From: Crocinitomicaceae bacterium
GTDB taxonomy: Bacteria; Bacteroidota; Bacteroidia; Flavobacteriales_D; Sanyastnellaceae
Length of the DNA stretch: 64,000 nucleotides
NCBI GenBank assembly: GCA_002693775.1
Contig: NZRP01000048.1
Coordinates: 28,109 to 92,108 of the forward strand
Reading direction: 5' to 3'
Part shown: positions 29,774-37,424 of the stretch, in pieces
How the letters are laid out: every line of letters starts with the position of its first letter
How positions within the stretch are numbered: the stretch's first letter is position 1
Program-made: the position numbers and the translations under genes
Notes under the pieces: model-generated
Told to the model about the DNA's origin: nothing
The model's input: only the letters and a program-made list of their open reading frames with translations
The model's database searches: none

Positions 29774-30868
29774 TTAAAGTTTTGCGGTTTTATTCCTCAG
29801 ATGGTGATCAGCTAGTACCATAGCAACCATTGCTTCTACAATTGGTACTGCTCTTGGAAGAACACAAGGGTCGTGCCTTCCAACACCATCTAGTATAATG
29901 CTGTTCCCATCTAAGTCAACTGAGGTTTGGGATTTCATGATTGTAGAAGTGGGTTTAAAAGCAACTCTAATTACGATGTCCTCGCCGTTGGAGATGCCAC
30001 CTTGAATTCCTCCACTTCTATTTGTTTCTGTCTTTATTTCTCCGCCAACTGTGTGAAAGTTGTCGTTGTGCTCTGAACCTTTTTGAAGAGTTCCACTAAG
30101 TCCAGATCCAATCTCAATTGCTTTAGCAGCTGGAATGCTCATTAAAGCGCCTGCAAGATCAGAATTAAGCTTATCGAATACTGGTTCTCCTAACCCAACT
30201 TCAACATTTCTTGCAACTACGACAATTGCTCCTCCTACTGAATCGCCCTCTTCTTTTATGTTGTTTATTCTTTGCTCCATCCTGTTTGAAACCTCAGGGA
30301 TGGGGCATCTTACGATGCTTGCGTCTACTTCGCTTCTTGAGTAAAACTTAGGAGCTGATGGGATTGAAATATCGTGAACACGCTCAACATATGCGCTGAT
30401 TTCTGTAGAAGAGGTAGACTTGATTAATTCCTTGCAAAAAGCTCCTCCTACTACCCTTGATGCTGTTTCTCTAGCAGATGCTCTTCCGCCTCCTCTGTGA
30501 TCTCTAATTCCGTATTTGCTAGAATATGTGTAATCAGCATGCGATGGCCTGTAAGTGTCCTCAAGATGAGTGTAGTCGCTACTTTTTTTATCGCTGTTGG
30601 CAATTTGGAATCCTATTGGAGTTCCTAAAGTGATAGTCTCTCCGTTTTTTTCAATCAATCCAGAAAGAAATTTCACGTTATCGCTTTCTTTTCTAGGCGT
30701 TGTAATTGAGGAAGATCCGGGTCGACGTCTTGAGAGATCCTCTTGAATACGCTCTAAATCAACGACTAAGCCTGCTGGGAGTCCGTCGATTATCCCTCCA
30801 ATTGAATCGCCATGCGACTCGCCAAAAGTCATTAATTTAAAGTGCTTACCAAATGAGTTGCCTGCCAT
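29774..30868 (-). CDS. aroC: Chorismate synthase
   Basis: About 364 residues. Converts 5-enolpyruvylshikimate-3-phosphate to chorismate with reduced FMN. Signatures visible are [18 protein letters not shown] at the N-terminus, [35 protein letters not shown] and the C-terminal [14 protein letters not shown] with [14 protein letters not shown]. Start ATG 30868 ([12 protein letters not shown]) is the usual chorismate synthase N-terminus; the frame extends 9 bases further to a TTG. The gene is divergent from hutI with only 26 bases between the two ATGs, and that spacer is mostly a perfect palindrome. It lies 2 bases upstream of the symporter gene, so the two are probably co-transcribed. Confidence 0.96.
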   Translation of the reverse strand: MAGNSFGKHFKLMTFGESHGDSIGGIIDGLPAGLVVDLERIQEDLSRRRPGSSSITTPRKESDNVKFLSGLIEKNGETITLGTPIGFQIANSDKKSSDYTHLEDTYRPSHADYTYSSKYGIRDHRGGGRASARETASRVVGGAFCKELIKSTSSTEISAYVERVHDISIPSAPKFYSRSEVDASIVRCPIPEVSNRMEQRINNIKEEGDSVGGAIVVVARNVEVGLGEPVFDKLNSDLAGALMSIPAAKAIEIGSGLSGTLQKGSEHNDNFHTVGGEIKTETNRSGGIQGGISNGEDIVIRVAFKPTSTIMKSQTSVDLDGNSIILDGVGRHDPCVLPRAVPIVEAMVAMVLADHHLRNKTAKL

Positions 30869-30871
30869 AAC

Positions 30872-30891
30872 CTGCAAGGTATAACTTGCAG
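30872..30891. promoter_or_regulatory. Perfect palindrome filling the aroC-hutI divergent spacer
   Basis: CTGCAAG-GTATAA-CTTGCAG: 7-bp mirror arms around a 6-base TA-rich centre. The spacer between the two start codons runs from 30869 to 30894, so the palindrome covers 20 of 26 bases. Read outward on each strand the sequence gives TAACTTG (plus) and TACCTTG (minus), shortened versions of the TAnnTTTG box, each followed after 6 bases by ATG. It may serve as a shared bidirectional promoter core, an operator, or both. Confidence 0.55.
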
Positions 30892-30894
30892 CCT

Positions 30895-32154
30895 ATGCAA
30901 TCACTCTTAAAAGACATCAAAGGATTAGTTGGAGCGTATAAAAAAGCTCCTCGATTTGTGGCAGGTGAAGAAATGAAGCAGTTTCCTGTTTTAGAAAACG
31001 CCTGGCTGTTATTTGAAAACGGAGTAATAACGGACTTTGGGACTATGGATGATTGCCCTGAAGTCAATGTTGAAACTGTTGATGTAGTTGATTGCACAGG
31101 AAGATATGTTCTTCCTTCATGGTGTGACAGCCATACCCACCTAGTTTATGCAAATGACAGAGCAGGGGAGTTCCTCGATAGACTGAGAGGTTTGTCATAC
31201 GCAGAAATTGCAGCGAAAGGAGGTGGGATATTGAATTCTGCCCGCGCCCTTCGCGAAATGTCAGAAGAAGAACTTCTGGAAAAATCTGTTTCTAGACTAC
31301 AAAGCGTAATTGCATCTGGGGTAGGAGCATTAGAGATAAAATCAGGCTACGGCTTGAGTAAAGATGGGGAGGAGAAGATGTTAAGGGTGATATCGAGGCT
31401 AAAAGACATTAGCCCTATTCCAATTAAAGCAACTTTCCTTGGGTGTCACGCTGTGCCAGAAGACTTTAGTTCTGCCACTGAATACACTGAGTTTGTTGTA
31501 GGCCAAATGTTACCTGACTTCGTAGAAAAAGGCCTCGTTGATTATGTTGATGCTTTTTGTGAAACAGGTTATTTCTCTGTGGAAGACACTTCAGCTTTAG
31601 TTGATGCCTCCAATGAATTAGGTGTGAAGTCTAAAATACATGTAAATCAGTTCACTACGCTTGGTGGAGTGGAGTTGTGTGTTAATAAAAATGTACTTAG
31701 TGTCGACCACCTAGAAGTGATTAGTGAGGATGATATTGAAGCTCTTAAAAGAGGGATGAATAGTGACTTGCCCACATTCCCAGTTGCCCTGCCTATTTGC
31801 TCTCATTTCTTAGGAATACCGTATACAGAATCTAGAAGGTTGGTAGACGAAGGATTGCCTCTTGTTATAGCTACAGATCATAACCCTGGCACTGCTCCTT
31901 CTGGAGATATGCTAGAGGCGGTAAGACTTGGGTCAATTAAAATGGGGTTAGAGCCCATAGAAGCAATTGCTGCAGGAACATTAAATGGAGCGTCTGCAAT
32001 GGAATTAGATAGTGAGGTTGGATCTATTACCCCTGGGAAACGTGCTAATTTCCTGATTACTAAAGAGATTTTTGGATTAGAAGTAATTCCATACAGGCTT
32101 AATGATGCAGTTGTTGATAAGGTGTATGTTAATGGTGATTGTTGGGTTGGGTAA
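30895..32154 (+). CDS. hutI: Imidazolonepropionase
   Basis: About 419-residue amidohydrolase. Hydrolyses 4-imidazolone-5-propionate to N-formimino-glutamate. The metal-binding DSHTHLVYA motif sits at the end of the first strand, GGGILNSARALREMSEEEL and EIKSGYGLSKDGE are family-specific substrate segments, the LGCHAVP and HVNQFTTLGG histidines are metal and substrate ligands, and IATDHNPGTAPSG carries the catalytic aspartate. I place the start at ATG 30895 (MQSLLKDIKG); TTG 30886 is possible. It is followed after 46 bases by ftcD and probably forms an operon with it. Confidence 0.94.
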   Translation: MQSLLKDIKGLVGAYKKAPRFVAGEEMKQFPVLENAWLLFENGVITDFGTMDDCPEVNVETVDVVDCTGRYVLPSWCDSHTHLVYANDRAGEFLDRLRGLSYAEIAAKGGGILNSARALREMSEEELLEKSVSRLQSVIASGVGALEIKSGYGLSKDGEEKMLRVISRLKDISPIPIKATFLGCHAVPEDFSSATEYTEFVVGQMLPDFVEKGLVDYVDAFCETGYFSVEDTSALVDASNELGVKSKIHVNQFTTLGGVELCVNKNVLSVDHLEVISEDDIEALKRGMNSDLPTFPVALPICSHFLGIPYTESRRLVDEGLPLVIATDHNPGTAPSGDMLEAVRLGSIKMGLEPIEAIAAGTLNGASAMELDSEVGSITPGKRANFLITKEIFGLEVIPYRLNDAVVDKVYVNGDCWVG

Positions 32155-32200
32155 ATGCTGATTTGATTAGGTATTTTTGGGCTAGTGAAAAATCACAGCC

Positions 32201-33892
32201 ATGCAAAGACTTATTGAATGTGTACCAAATATCTCTGAGGGTAGACGCCCTGAGATAATAGATGCTGTTACTTCAGTTGTTGAAACTGTTGAGGGGTGTA
32301 GACTCCTTGATGTAGACCCAGGTAAAAGCACAAATAGAACCGTAATTACCTTCGTGGGACCGCCTGAAACTATTGGTGAAGCTGCATTTAGAGTAATTAA
32401 AAAAGCTTCAGAGCTTATAGATATGTCTAAGCACTCAGGTGAGCACCCTAGAATGGGTGCAACTGATGTTTGTCCATTTGTACCTGTAGCTGGAGTTTCA
32501 ATGGAAGATTGCGTTGAAGTTGCTAGAGCTCTCGGTAAAAGAGTAGGTGAGGAATTGAATATTCCTGGGTATTTCTACGAGAGTGCTGCTATCAGACCTG
32601 AAAGAAAGAATCTTGCTGTTTGTAGAAAAGGTGAATATGAGGGGCTTGCTAAGTTGGGTACTGAAGATGGTGCTCCAGATTTTGGCCCAAAAGAATTCAA
32701 TGATCATGCAAAGAAGACTGGTGCTACAGCAATTGGAGCAAGAGATTTCCTGATTGCATATAACATTAACTTAAACTCTACTTCTTCGAGGAGAGCTAAT
32801 GCAATTGCGTTTGACATTAGAGAAGCTGGTAGAATTATGAGGGAAGGAGGGAAGATCTCTGGAAAGGTGTTGAAGGATGAAAACGGTGAGCCACTAAGGC
32901 AGCCAGGAACTCTTAAGGCTGTTAAGGGTATAGGATGGTATATAGAAGAATATGGTATTGCTCAGTTATCTTTAAACCTAACAGACATTAATGTTACGCC
33001 TACACATATAGCATTTGATGAGGCATGTGAAAAAGCTAGATTAAGAGGAGTTAGAGTTACAGGCTCAGAGCTTGTAGGGCTAGTTCCGCTAAAAGTGATG
33101 ACTGATGCAGCTGATTACTTTTTAGCAAAGCAACAAAGGTCTACTGGTATAAGCGAGTCTGAAAAAATTAAGATTGCTGTAAAATCATTAGGACTTGATG
33201 ATCTGTGTGAGTTTAAACCAGAAGAAAGGGTTATTGAATATCTAATTAGAGAAAAGGGAATGTATCCTCTATTAGAAAAGAATTTAAAAGCTTTTGCTGA
33301 GGAGACTTCATCTGAATCACCTGCTCCTGGTGGTGGTTCTATTTCTGCTTATGCTGGTGCATTGGGAGCAGCTTTATCTACTATGGTTGCAAATCTTAGT
33401 GCCAATAAAAGAGGATGGGATGATAGGTGGGAAGAGTTTAGTGGATATGCAGATAGAGCTATTGCACTACAGACTAAATTACTAGCTTTAGTTGATGCGG
33501 ATACTGCTGCATTTAATGGTATCATGGACGCTTATGGCATGCCTAGGGGGTCTGATTCTCAAAAGGCGTCAAGATCAGAGGCAATTCAGGCCGCTACTAA
33601 ACATGCTATAGATATTCCAATGGAAGTAGCTGAAATTTCATACGAGGCAATGGAGGTTGCTGAGTCTATGGCTCAGATAGGTAACCCCAATTCCATCACA
33701 GACGCAGGTGTAGGGGCTATGTGTTTAAGAACTGCAGTTATGGGTGCAGTATTGAATGCTAGAGTTAATGCTGGCGACCTTGAGGATAAGGAATATGTTG
33801 AAAGAACATTAAAGAGATGCGAAGAGTTGGTGAATCAAGCACAAGCTAAGGAAGCGTCTGTTCTTTCTAGAGTAGATGAAATTTTAAAGTAA
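32201..33892 (+). CDS. ftcD: Bifunctional glutamate formimidoyltransferase / formimidoyltetrahydrofolate cyclodeaminase
   Basis: 563 residues. Residues about 1-325 are the formiminotransferase: MQRLIECVPNISEGRRPE, DVDPGKSTNRTVITFVGPP, KHSGEHPRMGATDVCPF (catalytic histidine region) and GATAIGARDFLIAYNINL. Residues about 360-563 are the all-helical cyclodeaminase domain: SSESPAPGGGSISAYAGALGAALSTM. The enzyme moves the formimino group from formiminoglutamate to tetrahydrofolate and then releases ammonia, which yields glutamate and a one-carbon unit. The fused two-domain form is that of animals and of many Bacteroidota. It ends the plus-strand hut pair; a bidirectional terminator follows. Confidence 0.94.
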   Translation: MQRLIECVPNISEGRRPEIIDAVTSVVETVEGCRLLDVDPGKSTNRTVITFVGPPETIGEAAFRVIKKASELIDMSKHSGEHPRMGATDVCPFVPVAGVSMEDCVEVARALGKRVGEELNIPGYFYESAAIRPERKNLAVCRKGEYEGLAKLGTEDGAPDFGPKEFNDHAKKTGATAIGARDFLIAYNINLNSTSSRRANAIAFDIREAGRIMREGGKISGKVLKDENGEPLRQPGTLKAVKGIGWYIEEYGIAQLSLNLTDINVTPTHIAFDEACEKARLRGVRVTGSELVGLVPLKVMTDAADYFLAKQQRSTGISESEKIKIAVKSLGLDDLCEFKPEERVIEYLIREKGMYPLLEKNLKAFAEETSSESPAPGGGSISAYAGALGAALSTMVANLSANKRGWDDRWEEFSGYADRAIALQTKLLALVDADTAAFNGIMDAYGMPRGSDSQKASRSEAIQAATKHAIDIPMEVAEISYEAMEVAESMAQIGNPNSITDAGVGAMCLRTAVMGAVLNARVNAGDLEDKEYVERTLKRCEELVNQAQAKEASVLSRVDEILK

Positions 33893-33910
33893 CTTATTTA
33901 AAATAAAGAC

Positions 33911-33948
33911 ATCAAAAAAGCCGGCCAATTGTAGCCAGCTTTTTTGAT
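33911..33948. terminator. Bidirectional terminator between ftcD and rplS
   Basis: ATCAAAAAAGCCGGC and GCCAGCTTTTTTGAT form a long stem with a single mismatch (C-A on plus, a G-U wobble on minus), so it folds slightly better on the minus strand. A and T tracts of six flank the GC core, giving a T-run in both directions. It sits between the convergent stops of ftcD and rplS. Confidence 0.9.
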
Positions 33949-33965
33949 TGTAATGCTTAGGGTTA

Positions 33966-34325
33966 TTAAGCCTTAGAAGCAGTACGACGCTCCTTAATAC
34001 GAGCAGACTTACCAGTAAGTTCGCGTAAGTAGAAGATACGAGCTCTTCTAACAGAACCTCGCTTGTTAACAGTTATACTATCAATGTTAGGCATATTGAT
34101 AGGGAAGATTCTCTCAACACCAATGCCGCTTGAAATCTTGCGAATTGTGAAAGTTTCAGTTGCTCCTGATCCACGACGTTGTAATACAACACCTTGGAAT
34201 GATTGAAGACGCTCCTTTGCTCCCTCCTTAATTTTCACAGTAACAGTTATTGTGTCACCTGCGCCAAACTCTGGCCACTCACGTGATTTAACTAGTTTGT
34301 TTGTTATTTCCTTAATGCGCTCCAT
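33966..34325 (-). CDS. rplS: 50S ribosomal protein L19
   Basis: 119 residues, normal length for L19. Recognisable segments are [55 protein letters not shown] and the C-terminal [16 protein letters not shown]. It lies at the 30S-50S interface. It follows trmD on the same strand after 81 bases, an order that is conserved in many bacteria. A possible promoter box (TAATATTG, 34367-34360) and a small hairpin sit in the gap. Confidence 0.97.
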   Translation of the reverse strand: MERIKEITNKLVKSREWPEFGAGDTITVTVKIKEGAKERLQSFQGVVLQRRGSGATETFTIRKISSGIGVERIFPINMPNIDSITVNKRGSVRRARIFYLRELTGKSARIKERRTASKA

Positions 34326-34340
34326 ACTATAAATCTTTAA

Positions 34341-34356
34341 CCCGACTAATTTCGGG
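34341..34356 (-). promoter_or_regulatory. Short hairpin in the rplS leader
   Basis: On the minus strand CCCGA-AATTAG-TCGGG forms a 5-bp stem ending 15 bases before the rplS ATG, just downstream of TAATATTG (34367-34360), which differs from TAnnTTTG at one fixed position. Ribosomal protein leaders often carry autoregulatory hairpins; here it is only a small structure, so a role is inference. Confidence 0.3.
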
Positions 34357-34406
34357 GTGCAATATTACGAATAAAACGAATGTATTCCGCAGAAAATTTT
34401 ACTTTA

Positions 34407-35081
34407 TCAATCAAAAAGGTCTGGCCTGCGTTCTTTTGTCCTTTTTAAAGCTTCGTCTTCTTCCCACTTACGGATTTTTTCATGATTACCGCTAAGTAGA
34501 ACTTCTGGCACTTTCCAGCCATTATATTCAGCGGGTCTAGTGTAGACTGGGGGAGCTAATAATCCATCTTGGAATGAGTCGGTAAGTGCACTCATTTCAT
34601 CTCCAATCACACCAGGAACAAGACGAACAAGGGCATCGGTTAAAACGGCAGCAGCTAATTCTCCGCCGCTTAGAACATAATCTCCAATTGATATTTCCAT
34701 TGTGATAATATGATCTCTTAACCTTTGGTCTATTCCTTTGTAGTGACCGCAAATCATCATGATGTTTCCACAAAGTGATAGTTGATTTACACGACCTTGG
34801 TTAAGTCTTTTACCGTCGGGAGTTAAAAAGATTACTTCATCGTACTCTCTTTCGCTTTGGAGTTTTGTGATTGCATCGTGAAGAGGTTGCATTGCGAGTA
34901 CCATTCCTGCAGCCCCGCCAAAAGGAGTGTCATCAACCTTTTTATGTTTGTCTTTAGAAAACTCTCGAATATCGTGAAGGTGAACTTCCACGAGATTTTT
35001 TTCAATTCCCCTTTTAACTATAGATTCTGAAAAGGGGCCTTGTAAAAGGCCAGGTAAAACGGTTAGGATATCTATTCTCAC
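34407..35081 (-). CDS. trmD: tRNA (guanine-37-N1)-methyltransferase
   Basis: 224-residue SPOUT-class enzyme that methylates G37 of tRNA. The trefoil-knot region is intact: MICGHYKGIDQRL, EISIGDYVLSGGELAA and LVRLVPGVIG; the N-terminal RIDILTVLPGLL and DTPFGGAAGMVL are also typical. The start codon is GTG at 35081 and is preceded by TACATTTG 4 bases upstream, so the mRNA may be leaderless. The terminator of the upstream peptidase gene ends immediately before this box. Confidence 0.96.
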   Translation of the reverse strand: MRIDILTVLPGLLQGPFSESIVKRGIEKNLVEVHLHDIREFSKDKHKKVDDTPFGGAAGMVLAMQPLHDAITKLQSEREYDEVIFLTPDGKRLNQGRVNQLSLCGNIMMICGHYKGIDQRLRDHIITMEISIGDYVLSGGELAAAVLTDALVRLVPGVIGDEMSALTDSFQDGLLAPPVYTRPAEYNGWKVPEVLLSGNHEKIRKWEEDEALKRTKERRPDLFD

Positions 35082-35085
35082 AGTG

Positions 35086-35093
35086 CAAATGTA
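35086..35093 (-). promoter_or_regulatory. Bacteroidota-type -7 box before trmD
   Basis: TACATTTG on the minus strand, an exact TAnnTTTG match, 4 bases before the GTG start of trmD. It directly follows the T-run of the preceding terminator, as expected for a new transcription unit. No convincing -33 element is visible. Confidence 0.55.
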
Positions 35094-35129
35094 AAAAACC
35101 CCGGACTACGCATTGGTAGACCAGGGTTT
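35093..35129 (-). terminator. Intrinsic terminator of the S46 peptidase gene
   Basis: On the minus strand AAACCCTGGTCTA pairs with TAGTCCGGGGTTT (35129-35096; one T-G wobble, one T-T mismatch) across an 8-base loop and is followed by TTTTTT (35098-35093, partly within the stem). It lies 32 bases after the peptidase stop codon. Confidence 0.8.
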
Positions 35130-35160
35130 AAAGAATTGTGTAGTTTAATTTCTTCTAAGA

Positions 35161-37383
35161 TTAATTCTTAGAGTAGATTAAATCTAGTTCATCAATGATG
35201 TTTGTAGCGCCTGCGAATTTATCTACGATCCAAAGAACGTATCTGATATCTACAGAAATAGTTCTTTGTAGTTCAGGTTCAAACGCAATGTCGCCACTCA
35301 TAGCTTCCCAGTTTCCATCAAAAGCAAGTCCAATTAGGTCACCATTTCCATTCATTACTGGTGATCCAGAGTTACCGCCAGTAATATCTGTACCATGGAT
35401 AAAGCAAACAACTAACTCACCGCTCTCATCAGCATATTGACCAAAGTCTTTTGCTTTAATAAGCTTTTCAAGTTTCTCTGGTACAATAAACTCTGGGTTA
35501 GTGTTGTCCTTCTTTTGAAGAATTCCATTTGCTGTAGTGATGTAATCATAGTGAACAGCATCTGCAGCAGAGTAATCACCTACAGGTCCATAAGTAAGAC
35601 GCATAGTTGAGTTAGCGTCTGGGTAGAATGCTTTATCTGGTTGCATCTCACGAAGACCTCTTACAAATAGTCTGTATCCTCTGTCGAATTTGTCTTGAGA
35701 AGGATTGTCGAAAGAAGCAAAGTAAGAATCTAAAATACTCATTGCAGCTTGTACGGCAAGATCGTCGTAAAGGCTAGGAGTAGACGAGCCTGTAGTTCCT
35801 TTTGGAAGGCTAATTCCAACTTTAGGTGCTTCTTCAGCAGTAGCAGTAGCATTGTTGATGAAATCTCTAGTAAGATCCTCATTTACAAGAATACTTGAAG
35901 AATACATGTCTTCAGCATATAGAGCAATACTCCCACCATATTCAGCATCTACGATAGAGAAGAAAGATGGAAGGAATTCAGCATCGATATCATTCTTGTA
36001 CTTAGTAAGCAGGTTGATAAATAAGTCTTTATCAGTTGCCATATCGTAATCTTTGTAGAAGCTGTCGCATAATCCGTGTAGAGCAGCTTTAGTACCCTCA
36101 ACTTGATTTACATCTTGTGAAAATAAACCAGGAGCAGTTCGAGCAAATCTTACAGCAAAGAGAGTAATATCAGAACCGATTAATCCTGCTTCAAGAGCAT
36201 AGGCATCAGCTTTTGCTGTAGCATCAGTCTCGTTGTAGAAGCTTTCAATTAATTCAAGAGCTTCGCCGTATTCAGCCTTTCTAGCTTCGTCAGAATTAAC
36301 CCAATGAGCAAATTCTTGCTCAATTGTCTCTTTCTTGTAATGAACGTCTAGAGCTCTAAGTCCTTTAGATTGTCCAATGTAGTACTTCCAGTAATTAGCA
36401 GTTTGAGCGTATTTAGCAGCGTACTTAATTCTTACAGCTATATCAGCATCCATGTGCTTTTTCATAGTCTTAAGCTTAAGATCTCTTACTTCAACTACAC
36501 TTGGGTTGTGTAAGTCAAGAGCCTGCTCAATACCCCAGCTACTTAGGAATCTGTCTGTGCTTCCAGGGTAGCCCATAACCATAGTGAAGTCACCTTGTTC
36601 AACACCATCCATTGCAATGTTTAGGTGGCGCTTAGGTGAGTAAGGAACGTTATCCTCAGAGTATGAAGCTGGATTGTTGTCTTTGTCCGCATAAATTCTA
36701 AGCATAGAAAAGTCACCAGTGTGACGTGGCCACATCCAGTTATCAGTATCACCACCGTATTTACCAACGCTTTCAGGTGGAGCAGCTACTAAACGAATAT
36801 CGTTGTAAGTATTGTATACGGACATGTAGTACTCATTACCGTAATAAAAGCTGTTGATCTCGTACTGATAACCATTTGTGTCAGCAGATTGAAGCTCGCC
36901 TATTAATGCGTCTTGATTTTTACCAATTAACGTATTTCTGTCGTCCTCACTCATATCATCTGTTACGTTCTCAAGCATTTTAGAAGTAACATCTTCGATT
37001 CTAACAAGGAAACTTACTTCAAAGCCGTCAATGTGCATTTCTTGGTCTTTATCCATAGCAAAGAATCCATCAGTTAGGTAATCATGCTCTGGAGAGCTGA
37101 ATCCTTGAATGGCGCCATAAGCACAGTGGTGGTTAGTTAGAACTAAACCTTGAGATGAAATAACTTCAGCTGTACAACTGCCTCCATTTAATCGAAGAAT
37201 TGCGTCTTTTAATGAGGCGTTATTTATGTCGTATATATCCTCTGCAGTTAATCTAAATCCAGAGTTTTGCATTGAAGCTTCATTTATTTGCTTCAGCATA
37301 TGCAGTAACCACATTCCTTCATCCGCCTTAGCAATAGGAGAGAATAAAATTGCGATTAGTGCAAAAGAAAATAATCTTTTCAT
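35161..37383 (-). CDS. S46-family dipeptidyl-peptidase (DPP7-like)
   Basis: 740 residues with a signal peptide (LFSFALIAILFSPIAKA). S46 enzymes are periplasmic serine peptidases that release dipeptides from the N-terminus. The catalytic histidine lies in LTNHHCAYG (H85/H86), the serine is S672 in GGNSGSPV, and the aspartate region is DTDNWMWPRHTGDF. Eighteen residues after the serine is G690 (AFDGNWE). In characterised Porphyromonas enzymes this position is Gly in DPP7 (hydrophobic P1) and Arg in DPP11 (Asp/Glu), so a DPP7-like preference is expected. It has its own terminator and lies downstream of yidC by 41 bases. Confidence 0.93.
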   Translation of the reverse strand: MKRLFSFALIAILFSPIAKADEGMWLLHMLKQINEASMQNSGFRLTAEDIYDINNASLKDAILRLNGGSCTAEVISSQGLVLTNHHCAYGAIQGFSSPEHDYLTDGFFAMDKDQEMHIDGFEVSFLVRIEDVTSKMLENVTDDMSEDDRNTLIGKNQDALIGELQSADTNGYQYEINSFYYGNEYYMSVYNTYNDIRLVAAPPESVGKYGGDTDNWMWPRHTGDFSMLRIYADKDNNPASYSEDNVPYSPKRHLNIAMDGVEQGDFTMVMGYPGSTDRFLSSWGIEQALDLHNPSVVEVRDLKLKTMKKHMDADIAVRIKYAAKYAQTANYWKYYIGQSKGLRALDVHYKKETIEQEFAHWVNSDEARKAEYGEALELIESFYNETDATAKADAYALEAGLIGSDITLFAVRFARTAPGLFSQDVNQVEGTKAALHGLCDSFYKDYDMATDKDLFINLLTKYKNDIDAEFLPSFFSIVDAEYGGSIALYAEDMYSSSILVNEDLTRDFINNATATAEEAPKVGISLPKGTTGSSTPSLYDDLAVQAAMSILDSYFASFDNPSQDKFDRGYRLFVRGLREMQPDKAFYPDANSTMRLTYGPVGDYSAADAVHYDYITTANGILQKKDNTNPEFIVPEKLEKLIKAKDFGQYADESGELVVCFIHGTDITGGNSGSPVMNGNGDLIGLAFDGNWEAMSGDIAFEPELQRTISVDIRYVLWIVDKFAGATNIIDELDLIYSKN

Positions 37384-37424
37384 TGATCTATTATTTAATG
37401 TTTTGTCGTCTTCTATTAAATGAT

